Positions 27,796 to 35,008 of a DNA stretch of 64,000 nt are shown in pieces. Origin of the DNA: Vibrio gelatinilyticus. Lineage in GTDB: Bacteria; Pseudomonadota; Gammaproteobacteria; Enterobacterales; Vibrionaceae. Positions within the stretch are counted from its first letter, which is position 1. The number at the start of each line of letters is the position of its first letter. A program made the translations under genes and the position numbers. The notes beneath the pieces were generated by a model. That model was not told the DNA's origin, did no database searches, and worked only from the letters and a program-made list of their open reading frames with translations. The DNA lies in assembly GCF_022836845.1 (NCBI RefSeq), contig NZ_JAJNNZ010000003.1, positions 1-64,000 on the forward strand, written 5' to 3'.

Positions 27796-28138
27796 AGTCC
27801 CAGTTAATGTCCACTTGAGAGCCAATACCGTTTTGCATATTGACATTAAAGTGGCGATAACGAAGAGAGTCGAAGCCATCATTTCCTTTTAATCCTAGGG
27901 TATCAGCAGAAAATCCTTTTGCTTCAAGGATATGCATTGCCATTGTGGATTCGTTGTTGGTGTCATACGCCTGACCGAACTTGAAGTTTAGGCCTTTGTT
28001 TGTTGCGCCAATTCCTGCTTGTGAATAGACTGAAAGCGGGTCTGACATATCTTGATATTCTTCAGCAACAGAAGTGTTAAATACGACAGATAGAGCAGAT
28101 GCGATAGTTGCTACTTTAATATAATTGATTGTTTTCAT
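27629..28138 (-). pseudogene. Truncated secreted/outer-membrane protein of a Vibrio-type family
   Basis: The frame starts with a signal peptide (MKTINYIKVATIASALSVVF) and continues AEEYQDMSDPLSVYSQAGIG, NKGLNFKFGQAYD and a strand-like segment up to NWDFNQK near 27785. After that the reading is the antisense of the truncated acetyltransferase, so the native C-terminus has been replaced. I remember similar proteins of unknown function in vibrios. The two genes were cut and joined tail to tail. Confidence 0.6.
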
Positions 28139-28606
28139 AATAACTCTTATTTTATTTTATTTTATTTAATTTCTCCCTGGTGAGTATTGAAAGCCCATTC
28201 CAATTAGGCCATCAAGTGATATGCATAGACTTAAAATTAAATGCCTATGCTATGTGGGAAATTCTATAATAAGGTCTTTTTATTTAAGAAATGACTATGG
28301 TGATTTCATGCTATTATGATTGGTTATATCTAAAATACACCAAGATAAATATTCATTTAATGATATGATTTTAAGTTATTTCTTAATGTAATAATTGTTA
28401 TTTCTTGTTGGTTTAATTAGTCGCTAATATTAACCTGGATTGATGATGTGGGGAGCAATTATCTTATATTGAAGAAATGCTGACTATGGAATGTATCGGT
28501 GTCTCTTATAGAGTAAGCACGATAGCTATATTGCCAAGTTGACATAACTTTTGCGATTGCATTGCGCTATACCAAAAAAACTAACTCCATGAGTGAGCTT
28601 AATATT
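28139..28606. other. AT-rich intergenic region, no gene seen
   Basis: About 470 bp of markedly AT-rich DNA between the truncated secreted-protein gene and the DUF1254 gene. It must hold the DUF1254 promoter. I see no open frame or structured element to report. Confidence 0.4.
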
Positions 28607-30061
28607 ATGAAAAAATCAGTAATTTCTCTCGCATTATGTGTTGCGACTGTATTAACACCCGTATCATCTTCTTTCGCTAGCAGTGATACCGGTGTACATA
28701 TTGAAACGGCTTCCATTGCTGAGCTAAGGTTTGAACGTAGAGCGCTGGAAGCAGGTACTTGGTTCATTCCACAAGTTCTTTATGAAACGATTGCCTCTGA
28801 AACGATTGCTAAATTTGGCGGTGACCGCAATAGCACAGTGTACTTTTTTGAACGACCTGTGACTTGGCATGCTCAGATGATGACTGGCAACAATAATACG
28901 CCGTATGTTCACACCTATCATAGTATTGAAGATGGTCCAGTGGTCATCGAGATACCTGCTGCAACAGAAGATAATGCCTTCTTTGGTACACTGCTGGACT
29001 CTTGGCATAAGCCTTTAATTGACGTTGGCCCTGATGGTGCTGACCAAGGTAAAGGTGGTAAGTATCTGATAGTGCCAAAAGGTTACAAGGGCGATACAGA
29101 TGGCTACATTGTCGTGGAACAAGATACTTTCCAAGGTTATACGACGATACGCTCGATGACGAAAACTACTTCCGAAGAAGATATGAAGGGTCATGTCGAT
29201 TACGTTACAAAAGGCGTAAGAATGTATCCATTGGGTTCAAGTAATACCCAGACGACATTTAAAGCCATGGATAATGTTGTCATTGATACACACCTCCAGT
29301 GGCAAGAGCACTTTTCAACTTCGTTTTGGGAACGAGCGCATCAAGCTTTGCAAAATGAAGTTATTAAGAGTGATGAGAAAGCAATGTACGGTATGCTGCG
29401 TCATCTAGGTTTGGTAAAAGGGGAAGCATTCGCACCTAGTCAACAACAGCAAGTGATGTTGAATGAAGCATCAGCGAAGCTTCATGCAGAAATGAAAGAT
29501 AGCTTCACACATTATGCCCCTAAGTTGTGGGGTGAACAATCGCAGTGGACGATTCCTGTCAACCCAGAAATGATGCTAACCAACGCAACCTACACTGCTG
29601 ATTACTGGCACGATTATGTTGGGCGTGGGACCACATTTGCTTACTACATAGCACCACCTAAATCTTTGGCGGAATCACGCTCGACGACTTACATCAAAGG
29701 TATTCTCGATGCTGACGGAAACCCAATGTTTGGCGACTATGATTACACCATCCACGTCCCTGCTAATGTGCCAGCGGAGCGTTTTTGGTCATTTCTAACT
29801 TACTCTATGGAAACAGGTAGTTTTATCTATGAAGCTGACCGTTTAGGTTGGGCATCCAATGAGCCTGAGATGGCATTTAACCAAGATGGAAGCACTGACA
29901 TTTACTGGTCTTCAGACTGTGAAAGTAGAGGTTACACCAACTGTATGCCAATTACTAAAGGCGAACAGTTTTTTACTTTATTTAGGCTTTACGGTCCCCA
30001 AGCTGAGTTTTTTAATGGCAACTTTGTGTTAGATGATATTCAACGTATTGATACCAAATAG
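28607..30061 (+). CDS. Secreted DUF1254/DUF1214 protein
   Basis: From the Met at 28607 the protein has 484 residues with a signal peptide (MKKSVISLALCVATVLTPVS). The first half matches DUF1254 (YFFERPVTWHAQMMTGNNNT), the second DUF1214 (FAYYIAPPKSL, FWSFLTYSMETGSFIYEADR, and DGSTDIYWS). These paired domains occur in periplasmic proteins of unknown activity in marine bacteria. It is a single gene with its own terminator and marks the left edge of the repeat-bearing island. Confidence 0.82.
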   Translation: MKKSVISLALCVATVLTPVSSSFASSDTGVHIETASIAELRFERRALEAGTWFIPQVLYETIASETIAKFGGDRNSTVYFFERPVTWHAQMMTGNNNTPYVHTYHSIEDGPVVIEIPAATEDNAFFGTLLDSWHKPLIDVGPDGADQGKGGKYLIVPKGYKGDTDGYIVVEQDTFQGYTTIRSMTKTTSEEDMKGHVDYVTKGVRMYPLGSSNTQTTFKAMDNVVIDTHLQWQEHFSTSFWERAHQALQNEVIKSDEKAMYGMLRHLGLVKGEAFAPSQQQQVMLNEASAKLHAEMKDSFTHYAPKLWGEQSQWTIPVNPEMMLTNATYTADYWHDYVGRGTTFAYYIAPPKSLAESRSTTYIKGILDADGNPMFGDYDYTIHVPANVPAERFWSFLTYSMETGSFIYEADRLGWASNEPEMAFNQDGSTDIYWSSDCESRGYTNCMPITKGEQFFTLFRLYGPQAEFFNGNFVLDDIQRIDTK

Positions 30062-30089
30062 TCGAAATCTAGTAACGAATTAAAATGAC

Positions 30090-30122
30090 AGGCCATCACT
30101 CTTCATGAAGGATGGCTTTTTC
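30090..30122 (+). terminator. Terminator after the DUF1254 gene
   Basis: GCCATC (30092-30097) pairs with GATGGC (30111-30116), with an inner CTTCATGAAG palindrome, followed by TTTTT. Confidence 0.7.
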
Positions 30123-30282
30123 GTTTTTATAGTAGTTGCAACCATCCTTGTAAAATGGGGGCAGGCCTTGTCTTTTGCCCTACTTATTCTCATCTATATG
30201 CCCGGCGTTCGCGAGAAATCCTAACTCAGAACTGTCCAGAGGAATTTTAGCGGGACTCGTGCTAACTTTGTGCTAACTTGCC

Positions 30283-30964
30283 TTTGCCCCATTTCGTGTT
30301 TCAAACCATCCCAAAATCACCGTCATTCCCTTGAAAAAGGGAATCTTATCGAAGCGAAGTGAGTGGCCAAATTGAAGTACGGGCCTGACACATCTTTGCC
30401 CCATTTCGTGTTTCAAACCATCCCAAAATCACCGTCATTCCCTTGAAAAAGGGAATCTCATTGAAGCGCAGTTAGTGGCTAAATTGGAGTACGGGCCTGA
30501 CACATCTTTGCCCCTTTTCGTGTTTCAAACCATCCCAAAAATCACCGTCATTCCCTTGAAAAAGGGAATCTTATCGAAGCACAGTTAGTGGCCGAGTTGG
30601 AGTACGGGCCTGACGCATCTTTGCCCCATTCGGTGTTTCAAACCATCCAAAATCACCGTCATTCCCTTGAAAAAGGGAATCTTATCGAAGCGCAGTTAGT
30701 GGCCAAATTGAAGTGCGGGCCTGACACATCTTTGCCCCATTCGGTGTTTCAAACCATCCCAAAATCACCGTCATTCCCTTGAAAAAGGAGATCTTATCGA
30801 AGCGCAGTTAGTGGCCAAATTGGAGTACGGGCCTGACGCATCTTTGCCCCATTCGGTGTTTCAAACCATCCCAAAATCACCGTCATTCCCTTGAAAAAGG
30901 GAATCTTATCGAAGCGCAGTTAGTGGCCAAATTGGAGTGCGGGCCTGACACATCTTTGCCCCAT
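30283..30964. repeat. Six tandem 112-bp repeats with a hairpin in each unit
   Basis: Units begin with TTTGCCCC at 30283, 30395, 30507, 30620, 30731 and 30843; a seventh start at 30955 breaks off after ten bases. Periods are 112, 112, 113, 111, 112 and 112 bp and the copies differ at only a few positions. Each unit has ATTCCCTT-GAAA-AAGGGAAT (one copy is altered to AAGGAGAT), a hairpin fitting the ATTCCC-N8-GGGAAT pattern of the neisserial dRS3 repeat. The period is not a multiple of three, so frames shift from copy to copy and the array is non-coding. A 64-codon frame inside it is a by-product. Confidence 0.92.
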
Positions 30965-31124
30965 TGTCATTCAGAGTAAATACTCATTCAAATCCTGTTA
31001 ATTTGAGTTTGCCCTACATTAAGTTATCCGCATTCTGCTCATCTAGAAATTATGCACCTCTTAGCATTCTAATTCCCTTGCTTTATTGGTAAGGTATTGA
31101 TTTGTAATTGAGCCAGTAAGTTAA

Positions 31125-31159
31125 AGACGGCTGTTAGCCGTCTAATTAGCGTTATACGC
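31125..31159 (+). other. Hairpins and possible integron-cassette boundary before the SLATT gene
   Basis: AGACGGC-TGTTA-GCCGTCT (31125-31143) is followed by TTAGCGTTATACGC (31146-31159), whose GCGTTATAC resembles the 3' core of an integron attC site, 29 bp ahead of the gene at 31188. Suggestive only. Confidence 0.3.
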
Positions 31160-31187
31160 TCAATCAATTCGGAGTAAATAAATAGAA

Positions 31188-31817
31188 ATGACAGGAAAGC
31201 AAAAGGTGCAGGTAGTGGTTGATAAACCGACTTCTTACCAAACCTTGTATAAAAAAATAGATGCGACATCAAAGACTAGGTTTCAAGCTTCTAGGCGTCT
31301 AATTAAACACAACAAATATTCGACACTGACGATTGTTTTACTATCTTTGGGATTGATTCTACAGGCGTTAATTGATGGTTATTCATTGTCGGAAAACATC
31401 AATAAGGACTTTTCAAGTCTCGTACAAGTATTTTCCTCCATTGCTGTACTAGTATATTCACTCCTGATCGCCAAAAATGATTACTCTGGTAGATCTGAAA
31501 AATTATACTCGTGTGCTTCCGCACTTGGGGAGTTGAAGCTGAAGGTTCACCCAGAAGTTGAGCGGAATAAACAGGAGGAGTATCTAAAAGCATCTGAAAA
31601 ATATCAGGCTGTTTTAGACCAGTTTGAATCGCATGCCGTCGACAATTTTCAAAATGACTACACGGTAGCTAAGTTAACAATGCACGAGCACTATCCAATA
31701 AATTGGGCAAAACGATTGTTTCTAAATGTTAAGTACCGCGTACTATATGCATTAGAGTTTTCGCCATATGTTCTAGTGGGGTTAGTTCAGGCATACTTCA
31801 TCTATCAGAGCATATAA
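31188..31817 (+). CDS. SLATT-like membrane protein
   Basis: A 209-residue protein with a charged N-terminal helix, two adjacent membrane helices (residues about 46-63 and 78-96) and then the block IAKNDYSGRSEKLYSCASAL, which resembles the SLATT domain (two-TM effector associated with SMODS and SLOG sensors). A coiled region and a third hydrophobic helix (186-207) follow. SLATT proteins are predicted pore-forming effectors in nucleotide-signalled defence. Here no cyclase or SLOG gene is adjacent, so the sensor is missing or this is a stand-alone version. Base composition is AT-rich compared with the flanking metabolic genes. Confidence 0.6.
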   Translation: MTGKQKVQVVVDKPTSYQTLYKKIDATSKTRFQASRRLIKHNKYSTLTIVLLSLGLILQALIDGYSLSENINKDFSSLVQVFSSIAVLVYSLLIAKNDYSGRSEKLYSCASALGELKLKVHPEVERNKQEEYLKASEKYQAVLDQFESHAVDNFQNDYTVAKLTMHEHYPINWAKRLFLNVKYRVLYALEFSPYVLVGLVQAYFIYQSI

Positions 31818-31927
31818 CAATTCAAGCTGATCCGCGGCGCTTTCTGTTTCAATTTGATTGGAAATTATAGTGAAGAGTTTCGGCAATGTAGCAGCGTTGT
31901 TCACATCCACGTAATTGGGCTATAGCG
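31813..31927 (+). other. Possible degenerate attC site
   Basis: TATAACAATTCAAGCTGATC begins at the SLATT stop, like the 5' end of many attC sites. GTAATTGGGC-TATAGC near 31910-31925 resembles the complementary 3' end with two bases lost. The ends show partial inverted symmetry over about 110 bp, a normal attC length, and the next gene starts 25 bp later. TTTAACAAACAATC at about 32402 repeats the 5' pattern after the next gene. Confidence 0.3.
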
Positions 31928-31949
31928 CAGGTGAATATAGGAGCTTCAT

Positions 31950-32405
31950 TTGAACAAAGAGATCGAAAGATTGATCTATCAAATTCGAGAAATTTTAGCT
32001 CGATTTAAGAAAGCTGACTTTCATAGTATGACTAGCTTTTATTTCTCATCAGGCTTTCCTTCCGGTTGCTGCGGGGATGCTACTGATTTACTTGGTTTAT
32101 ATTTATTGAAGTATCATGGGTTAGAAAGTGACTATATTTGCGGGCACGGGTTAGGAGATAATTCAAACCAGACTCACGCATGGCTAGTATGCCAAGGTTA
32201 CATTATTGATATCACAGCTGATCAGTTTAACGATGATGGCTATGAGCTACCTTCTGTCATCATTGATAAACAAAGCCCATTTCATGAACTATTCGATGAA
32301 ACAACCAGTCGCCCAACAAGTACTGAATATCTAAAAGGTACTGGTATTCCAAATGTATTGATAAAAGTACTGTCAGTAATGCAAGAGCGGGAAAATTCGC
32401 TTTAA
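31950..32405 (+). CDS. Papain/transglutaminase-fold protein with Cys-His-Asp triad
   Basis: A 151-residue protein. The nucleophile region is FPSGCCGDATDLLGLYLL (Cys near 48-49), the His lies in NQTHAWLVCQG, and the Asp in YIIDITADQF. This order and spacing are those of the transglutaminase-like cysteine fold, which also contains McjB-type leader peptidases of lasso peptides. It may be a peptidase, a transamidase or an amide hydrolase. A TTG start is used (31950), with AGGAG upstream. It lies 150 bp ahead of the graspetide precursor and could act on it. That is speculation; it may instead be an unrelated cassette gene. Confidence 0.65.
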   Translation: MNKEIERLIYQIREILARFKKADFHSMTSFYFSSGFPSGCCGDATDLLGLYLLKYHGLESDYICGHGLGDNSNQTHAWLVCQGYIIDITADQFNDDGYELPSVIIDKQSPFHELFDETTSRPTSTEYLKGTGIPNVLIKVLSVMQERENSL

Positions 32406-32552
32406 CAAACAATCATGGCTTCAAGATACTTTGTCTAATCTGTCGAAAATCGTTTAGAGTAGCTCTGTCGCATGATAGATAGATGCAGCTTGATGCTCAT
32501 CTTCTTATGAAATATAGTCTGGGTGGATACTAAATTTTTCAAGAAGATACGT

Positions 32553-32894
32553 ATGAATACCTGTACAAGCAACACCCCCTTTCTAATGAAGTTTGCTGTT
32601 CCAAGAAGTGCTAGCCCTTCAATTGGTGGATATTACTGTGAACGAAGAAATATGTGGGTTGATGAAGATTCTGATACACCTATGATAGAGCTTGGAGCCA
32701 TTGCGGAATTATCTACAAAGACAGATAGTGTCCGTGAAGCTGATGATGAAATCTCATTAAGTAATGAGATTCAAACTAAAACTTTTGCTCAAACGGAAAG
32801 TGATGACTCAAGTACTCACTGTATGCACTTGATAGAACTCATGACCAAAACAAAAGTAGAGCTTGAATCGGATGATACTGGACCAGACTTTTAA
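32553..32894 (+). CDS. Graspetide (omega-ester peptide) precursor with three core repeats
   Basis: I start it at the ATG at 32553 (113 residues), since AAGAAG precedes it; a GTG ten codons earlier is possible. Residues 1-47 look like a leader with FAVPRSASPS, YYCERRNMWVDED and DTPMIELG. Three cores follow with the same pattern TKTx4ExDD: residues 55-65 (TKTDSVREADD), 75-85 (TKTFAQTESDD) and 98-108 (TKTKVELESDD). Each is preceded by E-L/I-x. In graspetides, ATP-grasp ligases join Thr or Ser hydroxyls to Glu or Asp side chains in such TxT...ExDD blocks. The ligase gene follows 18 bp later. Up to two or three esters per core would be expected. Confidence 0.82.
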   Translation: MNTCTSNTPFLMKFAVPRSASPSIGGYYCERRNMWVDEDSDTPMIELGAIAELSTKTDSVREADDEISLSNEIQTKTFAQTESDDSSTHCMHLIELMTKTKVELESDDTGPDF

Positions 32895-32912
32895 CTTGCG
32901 TAATTACTAAAT

Positions 32913-33860
32913 ATGATTCTTTTAGTTACAAACCAACGCGATCTCACAATGGACTATATTGTGCGGGAGCTGAATAGAAAAAACATACCTTTCTATCGAT
33001 TGAACACAGAAAATATTTCAGCAGCAAAGTGCCGTATTGGTCACCTTCATATAGACGATTGGTCGATAGACAATATTTCTGGGCAAGATATCAAAGCTGC
33101 GTACTTTCGAAGGCCCGGTTCTCCTTTCGATAAATTAGAACAGCATTATAGCTCTAATGTAAGTCGATATCTCTCTTTAGAGTGGCATGCTTTCCTCAAA
33201 AGCTTGTACGGACGCCTTGAAGGAAAATGGCTAAATTCTCCAAATGACATATCACTTGCTGAAGATAAACCAAAACAACTGCTTCTGGCTAAGCAAGTAG
33301 GTTTTTCTGTACCCGACAACACAATAACCAATGATGTAATTCCTGCATTAAAGCTATTTAATGAAAAGCCTTTAATAGCAAAACCACTAAAACAAGCACT
33401 TATCGAAGAAGAGTCTGAAAAGGTAATCTTCACAAACCAGGTTGAAAACTTAGAGCTAGAGGACGAAGAGTCCTTAAAAGCTAGCCCAGTCATCTTTCAA
33501 CAAGAAATAGCTAAAGCGTGTGACCTCAGAGTAACTGTTGTTGGCAAGAATGTTTTTGCCGTCTCCATAGATTCACAGGTTAATGAAAAAACTAAGGTAG
33601 ATTGGAGAAAAGGCGGAGAATTGCACCTTAAGCATGAGGTAGTTGAGCTTCCTGAAGAAGTTAAGAGTTACTGCGTAGAACTAACACATTTACTTGGATT
33701 GAAATTTGGAGCCATTGACCTTATTCGTGACGCTACTGGGAAGCACTGGTTCCTTGAGATCAATCCAAACGGTCAATGGGCTTGGATAGAAAATCAAACA
33801 CGTTCTCCAATTTCCCAAAAAATAGTCGAAGAGCTCATATCTATAGGTGAATCAAATTGA
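32913..33860 (+). CDS. ATP-grasp macrocyclase of the graspetide (MvdC/MvdD-like) family
   Basis: A 315-residue protein that should activate acidic side chains of the precursor as acyl phosphates and form ester or amide rings. The N-terminal pre-ATP-grasp domain reads LLVTNQRDLTMDYIVRELNR, then FYRLNTENI, as in maturases of this family. The ATP-grasp core shows IAKPLKQALIEE, the strand VIFQQEIAKACDLRVTVVG, FGAIDLIRD and the metal-binding end FLEINPNGQWAWIE. It directly follows the precursor and overlaps the next gene by three bases. No strong ribosome site is visible, so coupling to the precursor is likely. Confidence 0.88.
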   Translation: MILLVTNQRDLTMDYIVRELNRKNIPFYRLNTENISAAKCRIGHLHIDDWSIDNISGQDIKAAYFRRPGSPFDKLEQHYSSNVSRYLSLEWHAFLKSLYGRLEGKWLNSPNDISLAEDKPKQLLLAKQVGFSVPDNTITNDVIPALKLFNEKPLIAKPLKQALIEEESEKVIFTNQVENLELEDEESLKASPVIFQQEIAKACDLRVTVVGKNVFAVSIDSQVNEKTKVDWRKGGELHLKHEVVELPEEVKSYCVELTHLLGLKFGAIDLIRDATGKHWFLEINPNGQWAWIENQTRSPISQKIVEELISIGESN

Positions 33861-34507
33861 AACTATGTGACCTCCTCTGGCCAAGGCTTACTGGACGTTA
33901 CTCCCAGAGTGAGATGATAGAGACACAAAAGAAAGATTTTGATTCCATAAAGAAAAGTCTCATAAAAAAGAACGCACATGTTGTATTAGAAGAAGCTAGA
34001 AGATTATATGCTCTTGAACAAGAACGAAGAAACGGCGCTGATACAAAGTCTGGCTTATATCTTACGGCTGTTGCTGCGCTGATAGCTTTTTTTTCTTCAC
34101 AGGCCCCAGAATTTACATCTCAGGTCTCTTGGTTTTCAGTAGTAACTTTCTTGCTTGCTGTGTTTCAACTAATTCGTTGTGGTATTTGGTCGCTAAAAGC
34201 TCTCAAAGTTACTGGTTATGCACTCTTAGATTGGAAAGACCTAATAGAGCAACCTTCTTCAGCAGATTTCGAAAGTAACCTGGCGAAAAAGCTTTTATGC
34301 TCTTTGAGATACAACTATGACCTAAATAACGACAAGCTAACTAACGTTAATATGTCATATGAGACCCTTATCAGCGCGTCATTTTGGCTAGTTATATATC
34401 TAGTGATTGAGATTATACAATCGATTCTAGAACAAACTTACTCTAACCCTTCTATGTATGATGCTACCTTGTATATCTGTTCATGGTGTAACTTCTCTTA
34501 CACATAA
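33857..34507 (+). CDS. Three-TM membrane protein coupled to the graspetide ligase
   Basis: The frame starts with TTG at 33857, overlapping the ligase stop as TTGA; an ATG at 33914 would remove 19 residues. The 216-residue protein has a charged helical head (IETQKKDFDSIKKSLIKK), two close membrane helices (about 64-82 and 90-112), a soluble linker and a third hydrophobic segment (about 171-191). The topology resembles two-TM effector proteins such as SLATT, but I find no family signature. In context it could export the modified peptide, give immunity to it, or be its effector partner. Confidence 0.65.
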   Translation: MKLCDLLWPRLTGRYSQSEMIETQKKDFDSIKKSLIKKNAHVVLEEARRLYALEQERRNGADTKSGLYLTAVAALIAFFSSQAPEFTSQVSWFSVVTFLLAVFQLIRCGIWSLKALKVTGYALLDWKDLIEQPSSADFESNLAKKLLCSLRYNYDLNNDKLTNVNMSYETLISASFWLVIYLVIEIIQSILEQTYSNPSMYDATLYICSWCNFSYT

Positions 34508-34566
34508 GTGAAAACAGTCAAATACATTAATCATGAGTACTAATTTAGTCCAGTACGGGAGTCAAC

Positions 34567-34746
34567 ATGGTAGTGAGCTGTTCTAGCCAGATTGGACATT
34601 TTACTAAGCGACTTTTCTATACCAAAAGTTATCCGTATTTTTCTAAATTAAATAAATATCCTAAGAAGGTTTTGTCCATCATTGTGCTAGCTCAGATCTG
34701 CCCCATTGTGTTTTACGTTGCATTTGCAGTGCAGCATTCTGTTTGA
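34567..34746 (+). CDS. Possible 59-residue single-TM protein
   Basis: An ATG at 34567 with GGGAG six bases upstream encodes a basic N-terminal half (KRLFYTKSYPYFSKLNKYPK) and a hydrophobic helix (VLSIIVLAQICPIVFYVAFA). The charge pattern predicts one membrane span. It sits between the graspetide genes and the NTPase. No family is recognised, and it could be chance. Confidence 0.35.
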   Translation: MVVSCSSQIGHFTKRLFYTKSYPYFSKLNKYPKKVLSIIVLAQICPIVFYVAFAVQHSV

Positions 34747-34917
34747 TGTTTGGCTTACTTTTCCTTATGGCGAAGCTTTAGTTATGTGACCCAATTTTCT
34801 CATCTACTTTATTTTAGATTCTAGCTAGAATTGCGGCCGCTAAATTCAAAAGCTCACAAGATCCAAAATAGTAGTTAGTTGTGGTTTAATTCTCATTTCA
34901 TAGATAAGTCACTGTTG

Positions 34918-34961
34918 TATAGCATAAAACTTATGTGATTTTGTGTTAACTATATGCTATA
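34918..34961. promoter_or_regulatory. Inverted repeat ahead of the YobI-like NTPase
   Basis: TATAGCATA (34918-34926) and TATGCTATA (34953-34961) are perfect complements with centres 35 bp apart, ending 47 bp before the NTPase start. They could be regulator half-sites or a leader hairpin. The rest of the 34747-35008 gap shows nothing else. Confidence 0.4.
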
Positions 34962-35008
34962 GATATCATTTGGAATACGATATCAATCATTCATAAAGTG
35001 CTGCATCA

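Noticed and set aside
30588-30782. A 64-codon frame inside the 112-bp repeats
   Set aside because: It reads through repeat units whose length is not a multiple of three, so it does not repeat as protein; it is a by-product of the array.
30283-30964. CRISPR array suspected from regularly spaced repeats
   Set aside because: The repeated unit is 112 bp with no variable spacers; the whole unit repeats, and no cas genes are present.
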